From positions 3,224,001 to 3,288,000 of the forward strand of contig CP066552.1 in NCBI GenBank assembly GCA_016415585.1: DNA of 64,000 nt. Reading direction: 5' to 3'. The notes beneath the pieces were generated by a model. The model did no database searches. It saw nothing but the letters and a program-made list of their open reading frames with translations, and was not told the origin of the DNA. This document shows positions 10,697-19,805 of the stretch, one piece after another. The stretch's first letter is position 1. Each line of letters starts with the position of its first letter. Source of the stretch: Pectobacterium carotovorum. Its GTDB lineage: Bacteria > Pseudomonadota > Gammaproteobacteria > Enterobacterales > Enterobacteriaceae. A program made the translations under genes and the position numbers.

Positions 10697-10823
10697 TATA
10701 CCCTAAATAATTCGAGTTTCAGGCAGGCGGCAAGCGAAGGAATCCCGATGAGCTTACTTGAGTAAGTGATTCGGGTGACTGAACGCGGCCAACGCACATG
10801 CAACTTGAAGTATGACGGGTATA
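10697..10823. repeat. ERIC (IRU) element, 127 bp
   Basis: The block has the ERIC length (127 bp) and the core GAGCTTACTTGAGTAAGTGA, with TATACCC and GGGTATA at the ends forming the terminal inverted repeat. It lies between iolC and the upstream Gfo/Idh-type gene, so it is transcribed within the operon and could fold into a long hairpin that affects mRNA processing or downstream expression. A second, longer copy is at 62241-62436. Confidence 0.92.
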
Positions 10824-10851
10824 AAAAGAAGAAATCACGTCAGCTGGCGTA

Positions 10852-11985
10852 TTAGCCCACCTCGTCCACATTCACCCAACGCGCCGTTTCGTGTGACTGC
10901 ACGATCGCATCCAGAACTCGCGAGACTTTCCAGCCCTCTTCGAAATCCGGCCACATGGGGACGTCAGCCGCAATACCGTCGATCAGATCGCGCACCTCTA
11001 CCGTTTTCTGATCGTTAAAGCCAATACCGTGTCCGGCGCTGGCGCAGAAGGCCGCATAGTCAGGATGCTGCGGCCCGGTCAGCAGCGTTTTGAATCCCTG
11101 CCGGTTCTCTGGATCGTCATGCCGATAGAGTTTCAGCTCTGCCATACGTTCCTGCGTGAAACTCAGCGTGCCTTTGGTGCCAGTGACCACGTAGGTCAGG
11201 CCCATTTTGCGGCCGCAGGCAATGCGTGAGGTTTCAATCACGCCGCGTGCGCCACTGACAAACCGCACCATCGCATGCGCCTGATCTTCATTCTCCACCT
11301 GCACCTGCTCGCTGCTGCCCGGTGCCGTTGGACGCTGCGTAATCACCGTTTGCAAATCGCCGCAGACGCTGGCGATATCGCCCACCAGATACTGCGCCAT
11401 GTTGACGATATGCGCCGCCAGATCCCCCAGCGCCCCCAGCCCTGCCGTTTCTTTAAAACAGTGCCAGTCGGCGGGTTTATTCGGATCGGCCAGATAATCT
11501 TCGTTATGCGTGCCGTAAAAATGCACCACTTCGCCAATCTCGCCGCTGGCGATAATCTCTTTGGCCAGCTGTGAGGTCGGGTTCTTCATGTAGTTGAAGC
11601 CCACCAGCGTTTTCACACCGGCCTGCTGCGCGGCATCGACCATTTCTCGGGCATCACGCGCGTTCAGCGCCAGCGGTTTTTCCGAGTAAACGTGCTTGCC
11701 GTGCTGGATAGCCGCCATCGCCATCGTTTTATGCAGAAAATTCGGCGCGCAGATATCCACTACGTCAATGTCTGGGTCCGCCACCAGCGCACGCCAGTCC
11801 CCCGTTGAGCGCTGGAAGCCAAACTCCTGTGCCCGTTTGGCCGCCAGTTCCGGCGACACTTCTGCCAGCATCGCCTTCACCAGATTGCCTTTCAGCGGGA
11901 AGACCGTCGGCGCCTGCGCGTAGGCGATGGCATGCGCACGACCGATATAGCCGGTGCCGATTAACCCAATGCGTACATCCTTCAT
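10852..11985 (-). CDS. Gfo/Idh/MocA-family oxidoreductase of the inositol locus
   Basis: The protein of about 377 residues has the N-terminal Rossmann motif GLIGTGYIGRAHA and the EKPLALN segment with the lysine typical of this family, followed by the C-terminal alpha/beta domain. It is the second such enzyme at the locus besides IolG and probably oxidises or epimerises another inositol isomer or inosose (in the way IolW, IolX or IdhA types do); the substrate cannot be told. ATG 11985 follows a GAGG ribosome binding site, so the GTG two codons upstream is less likely. It lies downstream of the permease gene in the same operon. Confidence 0.85.
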   Translation of the reverse strand: MKDVRIGLIGTGYIGRAHAIAYAQAPTVFPLKGNLVKAMLAEVSPELAAKRAQEFGFQRSTGDWRALVADPDIDVVDICAPNFLHKTMAMAAIQHGKHVYSEKPLALNARDAREMVDAAQQAGVKTLVGFNYMKNPTSQLAKEIIASGEIGEVVHFYGTHNEDYLADPNKPADWHCFKETAGLGALGDLAAHIVNMAQYLVGDIASVCGDLQTVITQRPTAPGSSEQVQVENEDQAHAMVRFVSGARGVIETSRIACGRKMGLTYVVTGTKGTLSFTQERMAELKLYRHDDPENRQGFKTLLTGPQHPDYAAFCASAGHGIGFNDQKTVEVRDLIDGIAADVPMWPDFEEGWKVSRVLDAIVQSHETARWVNVDEVG

Positions 11986-12025
11986 ATCCACCTCGGTGCG
12001 AAAAAAGAGTCGGTACAGGTGCGGC

Positions 12026-13057
12026 TTAGATAGCGCCGCGACGGCTCTTGGCGTAGGTGTCGAACGCCACGGCCAGCACGATAATTAACCCAGTGATAAT
12101 CTGCTGGTAGTAAGCCGATACGTTCATCAACACCAGTCCGTTAATCAGGATCCCCATGATGATCGAGCCGATAATCGTGCCGCTAATCCGGCCGTAGCCG
12201 CCCATCAGCGATGTACCGCCAATGACCACCGAGGCGATAACGCGCAGCTCGAAGGTGATCCCCGCGACCGCTTCGGCGCTGCCGAGACGGGCGCTGAGAA
12301 TAAAGCCCGCTAGCCCAGCCAGACAGCCAATCACGACGTAGACGCTGACCAGTACGCGTTGCACATTCACCCCGGCCAGCCGTGCGGCTTCGGTGTTGCC
12401 GCCTATGGCGTACACAAAGCGACCCCAGCGGGTTTTATGCAGCGCGAGATAACCCAGCAAGGCGACCAGCGCGAAGATCCAGATCGGCACCGAAATACCC
12501 AGGATCTCGCCTCGTCCCCACCAGCGATAGCCTGGGTCGAAACCGGCAATTGGCGCACCGTCATTCATCACCAGCGTTAACCCGCGCCAGATCGTCATTC
12601 CGCCCAGCGTGACAATGAACGGCGGCAGACGCAGTTTGGTGACACCCAACCCATGCAGGAAACCAATGAAGGTGCCCATCGCCAGACAGACGCCCAATGC
12701 AACCAGCCAGCTCAAGCCATACCAGGCATCCGGATCGACGGTGGTGAAGTTGTCGCCTTTAATCACCGAGGCGGCGGTGATGGCGCACACCGCCAGAATC
12801 GAACCGACGGACAGATCGATCCCGGCTGTCAAAATGACGAACGTCATCCCTACGGCCATGATCCCGTAGATGGAGACTTCGGTCAGGATGTTGGTGATGT
12901 TGCGTTCAGACAGGAAATTGCTGTTCTGCGACTGAAAGAAGATCAGCAGCAGAATCATGAAAATAAACACGCCAAAGCGTTCAAAAAAGGCAATCGGGTC
13001 AAAACGTCCACGCGGATTGGACGGCGTAATGCTCTTAGAAAGCGGCTGCTGGGACAT
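12026..13057 (-). CDS. Sugar (probably inositol) ABC transporter permease, RbsC family
   Basis: The 343-residue protein is a polytopic inner-membrane protein of the carbohydrate uptake transporter 2 class. The segment GIMAVGMTFVILTAGIDLSV is the family hallmark, and GGNTEAARLAGVNV together with ASVVIGGTSLMGGYG are conserved cytoplasmic loops. It should form a homodimer served by the double-domain ATPase encoded just upstream (12-base gap) and the periplasmic binding protein. Location between iolG and iolC points to myo-inositol as cargo; ribose-like sugars use the same fold. A GGAGG ribosome binding site precedes the ATG. Confidence 0.92.
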   Translation of the reverse strand: MSQQPLSKSITPSNPRGRFDPIAFFERFGVFIFMILLLIFFQSQNSNFLSERNITNILTEVSIYGIMAVGMTFVILTAGIDLSVGSILAVCAITAASVIKGDNFTTVDPDAWYGLSWLVALGVCLAMGTFIGFLHGLGVTKLRLPPFIVTLGGMTIWRGLTLVMNDGAPIAGFDPGYRWWGRGEILGISVPIWIFALVALLGYLALHKTRWGRFVYAIGGNTEAARLAGVNVQRVLVSVYVVIGCLAGLAGFILSARLGSAEAVAGITFELRVIASVVIGGTSLMGGYGRISGTIIGSIIMGILINGLVLMNVSAYYQQIITGLIIVLAVAFDTYAKSRRGAI

Positions 13058-13069
13058 GCGTCACCTCCG

Positions 13070-14617
13070 TTATGCTGCGTGTAATGCGTCGTGGCAAATG
13101 GCCATCATCGTCATCAGTTTTTCTTCTGTGGCGTCATCGCCATGAATTTCCCCGCTGATCCGCCCTTCGCTGAGCGTGATAATGCGGTCGGAAATCGCCA
13201 TGATCTCCGGCAGGTCGGAGGAAATCACAATCACGGCGACGCCCCGTTTCGCCATATCGAACAGCACCTGATGCACCTCGGACTTGGTGCCAACATCGAT
13301 GCCGCGCGTGGGCTCATCCACAATCAATACCTTGGGATTCAGAGCCATACAGCGGGCAAGAATCACTTTTTGCTGGTTACCGCCCGACAGCTTGCGCACT
13401 TCCTGCTCGCTGTTCACCATCTTGATGTGCAGCGCCTGACGGTAGGCCTCAATCAGGTCGTCCTCCTTACGGACGTCGACAAACCAACGCCAGCGCATCA
13501 GCGACGAGAGATTAGATAGCGAGATGTTTTCCCTGATCGACAACCCCAGCACCGCACCTTCTTTCTTACGGTCTTCCGGCACCAGCGCGATGCCTTGCGA
13601 TAACGCATGCAGCGGCGTGGAGGGATAATAGGGTTCGTCATCCAGCACAAATTCACCGGTAGAGAACGCGTCGGCACCAAACAGGCAGCGCGCGATTTCC
13701 GTACGTCCTGCGCCCACCAGCCCAGCAATACCGAGCACTTCGCCCGCATGCACCTGAAAGCTGATGTCCTTTAGCGCAATGCCGTGCGCATCCAGCGGCG
13801 GTTTTTCCCGGCTTAAGCCCTTGACCGCCAGTCGTACCGGCTTATCCTGATGATGCGTTTCCGCAGGCGGACGGCGGTTAAACACCACGTCACGGCCGAC
13901 CATCAGGCGAATAATCTCCTGCACATTCGTGCTGGCGACATCCCCGGAACCGGTATAGCGGCCGTCCTGAAAGACGGTAAACCGATCGCACAGTTGGAAG
14001 ACTTCGTGCAGCCGGTGTGTGACATACACCACGCTCACACCGCGCCCTTTCAGCTCGCGCACCACGCGGTGCAGGCTGTCGACTTCGCTGTCGCTCAGCG
14101 CCGCCGACGGTTCGTCCATCACAATCAGCTTGGCGTTCAGCGTTAGCGCTCTGGCGATTTCCACCATCTGCTGCTGCGCCACGCTCAAACGCGCGACCTG
14201 CGTCGTCGGCGCAATGTTCAATTTCAGATAATCCAGTACCGCTTTCGCCTCGCGATTCACCGCCAGCGCGTCCACGAATACGCTGCTACGCTGCGGCTCA
14301 CGTCCCAGGAACATGTTCTCCGCCACGCTCATATTTGGCAGCAGATTAAATTCCTGATAAATGGTGATAATCCCCCGCTTTTGGCGCTCAACGGGTGATT
14401 CGAGCGGTAATAGCGTCTCGCCACCAAACCAGATATCGCCGCTGGTCTGCGGCTGCGCCCCTGCCAGCGCCTTCAACAGCGTCGATTTGCCCGCGCCGTT
14501 TTCTCCCAATAGCGCATGAATCTCTCCCGGCTGTACGGTCAACTGCGCGTTGCTCAGCGCCCAAACGCCGGAGAAACTCTTTGCCAAATTGGTAATGTTC
14601 AGTAGGGGTTCCGTCAT
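13070..14617 (-). CDS. Sugar (probably inositol) ABC transporter, tandem ATPase subunit, RbsA family
   Basis: At 515 residues this holds two nucleotide-binding domains in one chain, as in RbsA/MglA. The first has GENGAGKST (Walker A) and VMDEPSAALSDSE (Walker B). The second has a degenerate Walker A region (GIAGLVGAGRTEIARCLFG), signature LSGGNQQK and Walker B VLIVDEPTRGIDVG. The signature region of the first domain reads LSVAQQQM, as usual for the class. It energises the RbsC-like permease downstream. The gene follows the binding protein and shares its operon. Confidence 0.94.
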   Translation of the reverse strand: MTEPLLNITNLAKSFSGVWALSNAQLTVQPGEIHALLGENGAGKSTLLKALAGAQPQTSGDIWFGGETLLPLESPVERQKRGIITIYQEFNLLPNMSVAENMFLGREPQRSSVFVDALAVNREAKAVLDYLKLNIAPTTQVARLSVAQQQMVEIARALTLNAKLIVMDEPSAALSDSEVDSLHRVVRELKGRGVSVVYVTHRLHEVFQLCDRFTVFQDGRYTGSGDVASTNVQEIIRLMVGRDVVFNRRPPAETHHQDKPVRLAVKGLSREKPPLDAHGIALKDISFQVHAGEVLGIAGLVGAGRTEIARCLFGADAFSTGEFVLDDEPYYPSTPLHALSQGIALVPEDRKKEGAVLGLSIRENISLSNLSSLMRWRWFVDVRKEDDLIEAYRQALHIKMVNSEQEVRKLSGGNQQKVILARCMALNPKVLIVDEPTRGIDVGTKSEVHQVLFDMAKRGVAVIVISSDLPEIMAISDRIITLSEGRISGEIHGDDATEEKLMTMMAICHDALHAA

Positions 14618-14683
14618 GTTTACCTTCCTCCGGCAAGGCCGCGCGGACGCGGCCTGCTGAATACCTGTTATGTAGAGAGCGAT

Positions 14684-15622
14684 TTATTTACCCGCTTCGC
14701 CAATACGCTCGGCATCGTTCAGGTTATCTTTGGTAATCATGGTCGGTTGGTAGTCGGCCCCAGTGATAGGCGCTTTACTGCGGATGTTATTGGTCAACTG
14801 AGTCAACGCAGTGGTCACCGCGTAACCCGGACGTTGATCGGCAGTTACCGCCAACCAGCCGTCGCGTACGCGAGCCAGCGCTTCCGGCACGGCGTCAAAG
14901 CCAGTCACCATCACGTCGCCGGGTTTCAGACCTTGCCCTTGTAACGCTTCAATCGCGCCCAGCGCCATGTCGTCGTTTGCTGAGAGGATCACCTGCGGGC
15001 GTTTAGGCAGCGAAGGAAACACACTTTCAACGATGCGCATCCCTTCGGAACGCATCCAGTTCCCCGTCTGGTCTGCGACGATGTGGTATTTGCTCCCGCC
15101 TGCTTTCAGGCTGTCGCGAATCCCCTGCGTACGTTCGATGTTAGAAGAAGAACCTGGCTGACCGGTCAGCAGAATGATCTCTGCGCCATCTGGGAATTTG
15201 GTTTTGACATAGTCGGCAATCGCCTGGCCGCCTTTATAGTTATTGGCCCCAAAGTGCGGCACCGCTTTTTCCGTTTTTACCGAACGATCCAGCGTCACCA
15301 CCGGTAGTTTGGCATCCTGAATATCGGTAACCGCGCTGGACACCGCGTTGACGTCATTCGGTGACACCACAAAGCCCTGTGCCCCACGCGTAATGGCATT
15401 TTCCAAGTCGGCGGCCTGCTTCGGTGAGCTACCCTGCCCATCCAGCACCTGCAAATTCACGCCCAGTTCTTTGGCGGCTTTAACGGCGGTGCGCTGCATG
15501 TGTACTTCAAACGGCATAGCGAGATTCGGCGTACTGAAAACGATTTGTTCATTTTGAGCCTGAGCAAAACCAGACAGACCCAGTGCGATGGCGATTGCGG
15601 AAACGCTAATGATCTTTTTCAT
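14684..15622 (-). CDS. Periplasmic sugar (probably inositol) binding protein
   Basis: The 312-residue protein has a signal peptide (MKKIISVSAIAIALGLSGFAQA, cut near residue 22) and then the type I periplasmic fold of ribose/galactose binders: IVFSTPNLAMPFEVHMQRTA, GFVVSPNDVNAV, LTGQPGSSSNIERTQG, ILSANDDMALGAIEAL and VTGFDAVPEAL. It captures the cargo and delivers it to the RbsC-like permease. It is the second gene of the operon, after iolG. The family includes the inositol binder IbpA; substrate assignment rests on context. Confidence 0.92.
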   Translation of the reverse strand: MKKIISVSAIAIALGLSGFAQAQNEQIVFSTPNLAMPFEVHMQRTAVKAAKELGVNLQVLDGQGSSPKQAADLENAITRGAQGFVVSPNDVNAVSSAVTDIQDAKLPVVTLDRSVKTEKAVPHFGANNYKGGQAIADYVKTKFPDGAEIILLTGQPGSSSNIERTQGIRDSLKAGGSKYHIVADQTGNWMRSEGMRIVESVFPSLPKRPQVILSANDDMALGAIEALQGQGLKPGDVMVTGFDAVPEALARVRDGWLAVTADQRPGYAVTTALTQLTNNIRSKAPITGADYQPTMITKDNLNDAERIGEAGK

Positions 15623-15702
15623 ATGTCTTTTCTCTGCTTCTGTAATAGGTATGGGTGTAGGGTTGAAAGCAGGTAAAACGCGATGTGCCGATGCCGATAC
15701 GG

Positions 15703-16689
15703 TTACACGGCGACCTCCTTGCCTTGAGCCAATGATTCAAAGGCTTTATCCGCCAGATTTAGCGCACGCTCACCGTCCAGCCCGGAGCATTCCGGCTGCG
15801 TGCGGCCATTCAGTACATCGACAAAGTGCTGCCACTCTGCCGCGTAGGCGGCGTGATAGCGTTGCAGGAAGAAGTATTCGGGTTTCGCCGCCAGACAGCC
15901 GTCGTCGGTCCACTGCTCGACCACGTTTTCGCGGATGTTGCCCGCGCTGAGCACGCCTTTCGCGCCATGCAATTCGAGACGCTGATCGTAGCCGTAGCCA
16001 GAGCGGCGGCTGTTGACGATGGTCGCCATCGCGCCAGAAGCAAATTTCAGCACGATAAACGCAGTATCGATGTCGCCCGCTTCACCAATTGCCGGATCGA
16101 CCAGATTACTGCCTTGTGCAAAGACCGACACCGGCTCTTCGCCCATAATGAAACGTGCCATATCGAAATCATGGATCGTCATATCGCGGAACATACCGCC
16201 GGAAACGCGGACGTACTCAGCAGGCGGCGGCGACGGATCGCGGGAGATAATCAGGAGAGATTCCGGCTTGCCAATGCGACCTTCACCCGCCAGCGTTTTG
16301 ACGCGGCGGAATTGCGGGTCGTAGCGGCGGTTGAAGCCGACAAACAATGGCACGTTCTGCTGTTTGACGACGGTCAGGCAATCGCGAACGCGAGCAATAT
16401 CCAGATGCACCGGTTTTTCACAGAAAATGGCTTTGCCGTGTTTGGCAGCCAGCTCAATCAGGTCGGCGTGCGTATCGGTTGCGGAGGCAATCAGGACGGC
16501 GTGCACCGCCGGATCGTTCATGACCTCGTCAACCGTTTTTACTTTGGTATGATGACGTTCTGCCAGCGCCGTGGCATTTGCTGGGTTGGGATCGACCACC
16601 GCGTACAGGTTGGTTTCTTTGTGTGCCGCGATGTTCACTGCATGGACCTGACCGATGCGGCCCGCGCCCAGTAAAGCGATGTTAAACAT
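15703..16689 (-). CDS. iolG: Myo-inositol 2-dehydrogenase
   Basis: The 328-residue enzyme oxidises myo-inositol to 2-keto-myo-inositol with NAD, the first step of the pathway. It shows the dinucleotide motif IALLGAGRIGQVHAVNI (residues 4-20), the EKPVHLD segment with the catalytic-site lysine near residue 93, and the FNRRYDPQFRRVK block typical of IolG. An AAGGGAG ribosome binding site precedes the ATG. It is the first gene of the minus-strand run ending in iolB; the region upstream holds two copies of the putative IolR motif. Confidence 0.93.
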   Translation of the reverse strand: MFNIALLGAGRIGQVHAVNIAAHKETNLYAVVDPNPANATALAERHHTKVKTVDEVMNDPAVHAVLIASATDTHADLIELAAKHGKAIFCEKPVHLDIARVRDCLTVVKQQNVPLFVGFNRRYDPQFRRVKTLAGEGRIGKPESLLIISRDPSPPPAEYVRVSGGMFRDMTIHDFDMARFIMGEEPVSVFAQGSNLVDPAIGEAGDIDTAFIVLKFASGAMATIVNSRRSGYGYDQRLELHGAKGVLSAGNIRENVVEQWTDDGCLAAKPEYFFLQRYHAAYAAEWQHFVDVLNGRTQPECSGLDGERALNLADKAFESLAQGKEVAV

Positions 16690-16810
16690 AGATGCTCCCT
16701 TGCTGCCTGAGTGGCGTGTAATGCCAGACTGAAAAAGTGACGGATAACGGCTAGTCGCATTCTCCCCAGCCCCATCACCCGCTCTTTACCGCGAATCCTG
16801 ATAGATAAAA

Positions 16811-16826
16811 TAAAACATTTATTTCA
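16811..16826 (-). promoter_or_regulatory. Putative IolR operator, degenerate copy upstream of iolG
   Basis: On the minus strand this reads TGAAATAAATGTTTTA, an imperfect version of the TGAAAT-N4-ATTTCA palindrome at 17010-17025. Eleven bases of it (AAATAAATGTT) recur exactly before iolA. It lies about 130 bases before the iolG start in AT-rich promoter-like DNA. Assignment to IolR is inference. Confidence 0.4.
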
Positions 16827-17009
16827 GTTTTGTATAAATTGAAAATTATGTTTTTGCGTGCCAGTTAACATTTTCATGACATCTTCGCTGTTTTCTGCAA
16901 CCCCAATCACACATCGTGTGCGTACGTCTGTGGAGGTATACAAGGCTGTCAGCGGATCGAAGCAGCACAGGAACGCAATAGGAGAGAAAATGAAACTACG
17001 GTTTGAAAA

Positions 17010-17025
17010 TGAAATGAATATTTCA
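17010..17025. promoter_or_regulatory. Putative IolR operator, palindromic copy upstream of iolG
   Basis: TGAAATGAATATTTCA is an inverted repeat with six-base arms and a four-base spacer. The 14 bases ATGAAATGAATATT that include most of it recur exactly upstream of iolA at 21373-21386. RpiR-family regulators bind palindromes of about this size, and the only such regulator in view is iolR next to iolA. It lies about 320 bases before iolG, so it may act at a distance or with the nearer copy. Confidence 0.45.
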
Positions 17026-17130
17026 GTTTAATTTGGGAGTCTAGAGGGAGGATTAGGCAGCACTAAAGATCTCAAACGTCATCTGCACAGGCTGTCCCTT
17101 CGTCAAATTTTATGCGAACGAGGAGACGGT

Positions 17131-17445
17131 TTCGTGCGCCACAATGCTGCCATTCCATGCTACCTCGTAGCACGCGCCCGACGCAGGGCGCTCAGTCGCC
17201 GCCGCCCTGCGAACCCAGGCTTCCGGCTAAATTATGTCGCTGCGCGATGCCATCGGTGTTCATGAGCACGATTCGAGCCGCCAGTGACGCGTTTACTCGC
17301 CCCATAAATGGGACTCGCCCTTCGGGCCAGCACAAGTGCTGTTCAAAAACGTCTCTGACGTTTTTGTCCTACGCGGCACTGGCTTTCGCGGCATCCATGC
17401 CGCTCACTCGATGCTCACGCCCACCGCTGCATAATTTTTACGCCG
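17131..17445. repeat. Dispersed non-coding repeat, copy A (with internal extra module)
   Basis: This stretch and 19510-19755 share the same run of blocks in the same order and orientation: TTCGTGCGC, GTAGCACGCGCCCGAC, CAGGGCGCTCA, CGCCGCCGCCCTG, GAACCCAGGCTT, AAATTATG, CGCCAGTGACG, GGCACTG, TTTCGCG and CATAATTTTT near the end. It is GC-rich with several potential hairpins and no convincing coding frame. Copy A has about 80 extra bases (17290-17369). I do not recognise a named family. Confidence 0.75.
17290..17369. repeat. Insert module of about 80 bp within repeat copy A
   Basis: The segment is missing from the otherwise similar copy B. It contains GCCCTTCGGGC and AAAAACGTCTCTGACGTTTTT, both able to form hairpins, and resembles the insert of the ERIC element at 62338-62409 along most of its length (shared pieces CATAAATG, CTCGCCCT, TGTTCAAAA, CGTTTT, TTTTGTCCT). 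Confidence 0.65.
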
Positions 17446-17516
17446 AGTAACGCCCAAATCCCACTTACGTCCCGACATTATTTGTGACTCAGAAATAGCC
17501 ACTAAGGGGAGATCAC

Positions 17517-19448
17517 CTAATATTGCCGTGCGCGGGAGAGCGCGGCTTTCACGCTATTGGCAGCAGCCTCGATCTCCGGGTTGTCGGCAACCTGTGCCGT
17601 ACCGGTGCGCCACCAGGATTCGTAGCCGTGCGTCATGGTCTTCGGCAGTACTTTGATATCGAGCAGTACTGGTCCCGGATGTTCACGTGATTCCGTCAGC
17701 GCCTGCCTGAGCGAGTCTTCATCATGCACCCGCCACGCTTTGCAGCCGTAGCTTTCCGCATTCTTGGCGAAATCCACCGGAATGAGTGCGCCGCGCAGTT
17801 GCCCCGACTCCGCATCGCGGTAGCGATTTTCCGTACAGAAGCTCCCCATTCCCTGACTCATTTGCAGGTTGTTAATACAACCAAAGCCCGCGTTATCGAA
17901 TAGCAGCACGGTGATTTTGATGCCCTCCTGTACCGCCGTTTGCAGTTCGGTATGCAGCATTAAATAAGACCCGTCGCCGACCATCGCGTAGACCGGCTGT
18001 TGCGGTGCCGCAAGGCGTGCACCAATCGCCGCCGCAATCTCGTATCCCATACAGGAATAGCCATATTCCAGATGATAGCTGTCCGGCGTTTTCACCTGCC
18101 ACACGCGCTGTAGATCGCCCGGTAACGAACCCGCCGCTCCCACCACAATCGCGTTGTCTTCCAGTTTCTCATTCAGAATGCCCAACACACGCGTTTGCGT
18201 CAGGTGGGTATTCAGCATCTGGCGGTATTCATCCAGCTTGTCTTCCAGACCATCCACCACTTCTGGCACCAGTTCACCGCTATCCTGCACGGTAAACAAC
18301 CGCTGTAGCTCGCGTTCCCATTCAGCACGAGCCTGTTCGACGGCCTGCTGCCAGCCGCTACGATACGATGCCGTCGCCAGCCGTTCAGACAGCGCTTCCA
18401 ACCCGACACGCGCATCGGCGATCAGAGGCAGCGCATCCAGTTTTAGTGCATCGAACTCGGCAACGTTGAGCAGTAAAAATTCAACGTTCGGGTTCTGAAA
18501 CAGCGACTTGGAACCAGTGGTGAAATCGGTTAAACGCGTCCCGACGCCGATAATCAGATCCGCCTCGTGCGCCAGCCGATTCGCCGCCAGCCCGCCCGTC
18601 ACGCCAATACCGCCGCAGTTCAGCGGATGTGATGACACAATCGCGCCTTTGCCTGCCTGCGTTTCGCCAAACGGAATCGCAAACCGCTCGGCAAATTGCG
18701 CCAGCGCATCATGTGCGCCGGAATAACGGACACCGCCGCCACAAATCAGCATCGGACGACGCTTTTTCGCAATCAGCGCTGCCGCCTCATCCAATCGTGC
18801 CGCATCCGGCGGGCGTCGTTCGAGGTGATGGACGCGCTTACGGAAAAACGATGCCGGATAATCCCAGACTTCCGCCTGCACATCCTGCGGTAAACATAGC
18901 GTCACCGCGCCGGTATCGGCCGGATCGGTCAGCACGCGCATGGCGTTAATCAGCGCACTCATCAGTTGTTCAGGGCGATTAATGCGATCCCAATAGCGGG
19001 AAACGGGTTTGAAGCAGTCATTGGTGCTGATCGACAGATCGTGATACTGCTCGACCTGCTGCAATACCGGATCTGGTTGGCGGCAGGCGAAGAGATCGCC
19101 GGGCAGCAGCAGCACCGGAATGCGGTTGGCGGTGGCGGTCGCCGCCGCAGTCACCATATTCGCCGCCCCCGGCCCCACCGATGAGGTCACCGCATAGATT
19201 TTCCGCCGCTTGTGCTGTTTAGCGAATCCGACGGCGATATGCGCCATTCCCTGTTCGTTGCACCCCTGATGCACGGTGAGACGGTTCGCCTCTTGTTCCA
19301 GCGCCTGACCAATACCCAGCACATTACCATGACCAAAAATGGTCATAACGCCTTGAACAAAGGGGGATTCTTCACCGTCTACGCTGAGGTATTGCTGGTT
19401 GAGGAACCTGACCAGCGCTTGCGCCATGGTGATGCGACACGTATCCAT
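17517..19448 (-). CDS. iolD: 3D-(3,5/4)-trihydroxycyclohexane-1,2-dione acylhydrolase
   Basis: This 643-residue protein is a thiamine-diphosphate-dependent enzyme of the acetolactate-synthase fold that opens the cyclohexanedione ring to 5-deoxy-glucuronate. The N-terminal pyrimidine-binding domain carries [17 protein letters not shown], with the glutamate that activates the cofactor; the middle domain has GGGVRYSGA and [14 protein letters not shown]; the C-terminal domain has the cofactor motif [19 protein letters not shown] through [23 protein letters not shown] ribosome binding site precedes the ATG. It stands alone between two copies of a non-coding repeat, separate from the iolG-iolB run. 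Confidence 0.95.
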   Translation of the reverse strand: MDTCRITMAQALVRFLNQQYLSVDGEESPFVQGVMTIFGHGNVLGIGQALEQEANRLTVHQGCNEQGMAHIAVGFAKQHKRRKIYAVTSSVGPGAANMVTAAATATANRIPVLLLPGDLFACRQPDPVLQQVEQYHDLSISTNDCFKPVSRYWDRINRPEQLMSALINAMRVLTDPADTGAVTLCLPQDVQAEVWDYPASFFRKRVHHLERRPPDAARLDEAAALIAKKRRPMLICGGGVRYSGAHDALAQFAERFAIPFGETQAGKGAIVSSHPLNCGGIGVTGGLAANRLAHEADLIIGVGTRLTDFTTGSKSLFQNPNVEFLLLNVAEFDALKLDALPLIADARVGLEALSERLATASYRSGWQQAVEQARAEWERELQRLFTVQDSGELVPEVVDGLEDKLDEYRQMLNTHLTQTRVLGILNEKLEDNAIVVGAAGSLPGDLQRVWQVKTPDSYHLEYGYSCMGYEIAAAIGARLAAPQQPVYAMVGDGSYLMLHTELQTAVQEGIKITVLLFDNAGFGCINNLQMSQGMGSFCTENRYRDAESGQLRGALIPVDFAKNAESYGCKAWRVHDEDSLRQALTESREHPGPVLLDIKVLPKTMTHGYESWWRTGTAQVADNPEIEAAANSVKAALSRARQY

Positions 19449-19509
19449 TGATCTACTCCTTAAATAAGGATCTGATTTCTATAATGAACTATGTATATTC
19501 AGCGAGCAT

Positions 19510-19755
19510 TTCGTGCGCGAAAATTTAGCCATTTTTATGCTGCGTCGTAGCACGCGCCCGACTCAGGGCGCTCAATCGCCGCCGCCCTGAGAACCCAGGC
19601 TTATGGCGATAAATTATGCCGCTACGCGGGCCCTTCGATATGCGCCACCGTCATCCGAACCGCCAGTGACGTGCTCCCAGCACGGCACTGCCTTTCGCGA
19701 CATCCTTGTCGCTCTTTCGGCGGTGTCCCCTACCTCAGCATAATTTTTGACGCCG
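19510..19755. repeat. Dispersed non-coding repeat, copy B
   Basis: This is the second copy of the repeat described at 17131-17445, in the same orientation and shorter because it lacks the internal module. It fills most of the gap between iolA and iolD (19449-19805). The remainder of that gap holds the iolD ribosome binding site and AT-rich DNA likely to contain its promoter. Together the two copies bracket iolD as direct repeats. Confidence 0.75.
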
Positions 19756-19805
19756 GAAGAGCAAAACCAGTGCACTCCATTCATCGCCCGTTAGCGGTCA
19801 AATCC

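Noticed and set aside
10657..10803. N-terminal extension of iolC
   Set aside because: The extension is the translation of the ERIC element; the PfkB domain begins at the internal ATG.
17112..17450. Open frame of 112 codons across repeat copy A
   Set aside because: It runs through a repeat whose other copy does not keep the frame, and the amino acid composition (Arg, Cys, Pro rich) is typical of a non-coding GC-rich repeat.
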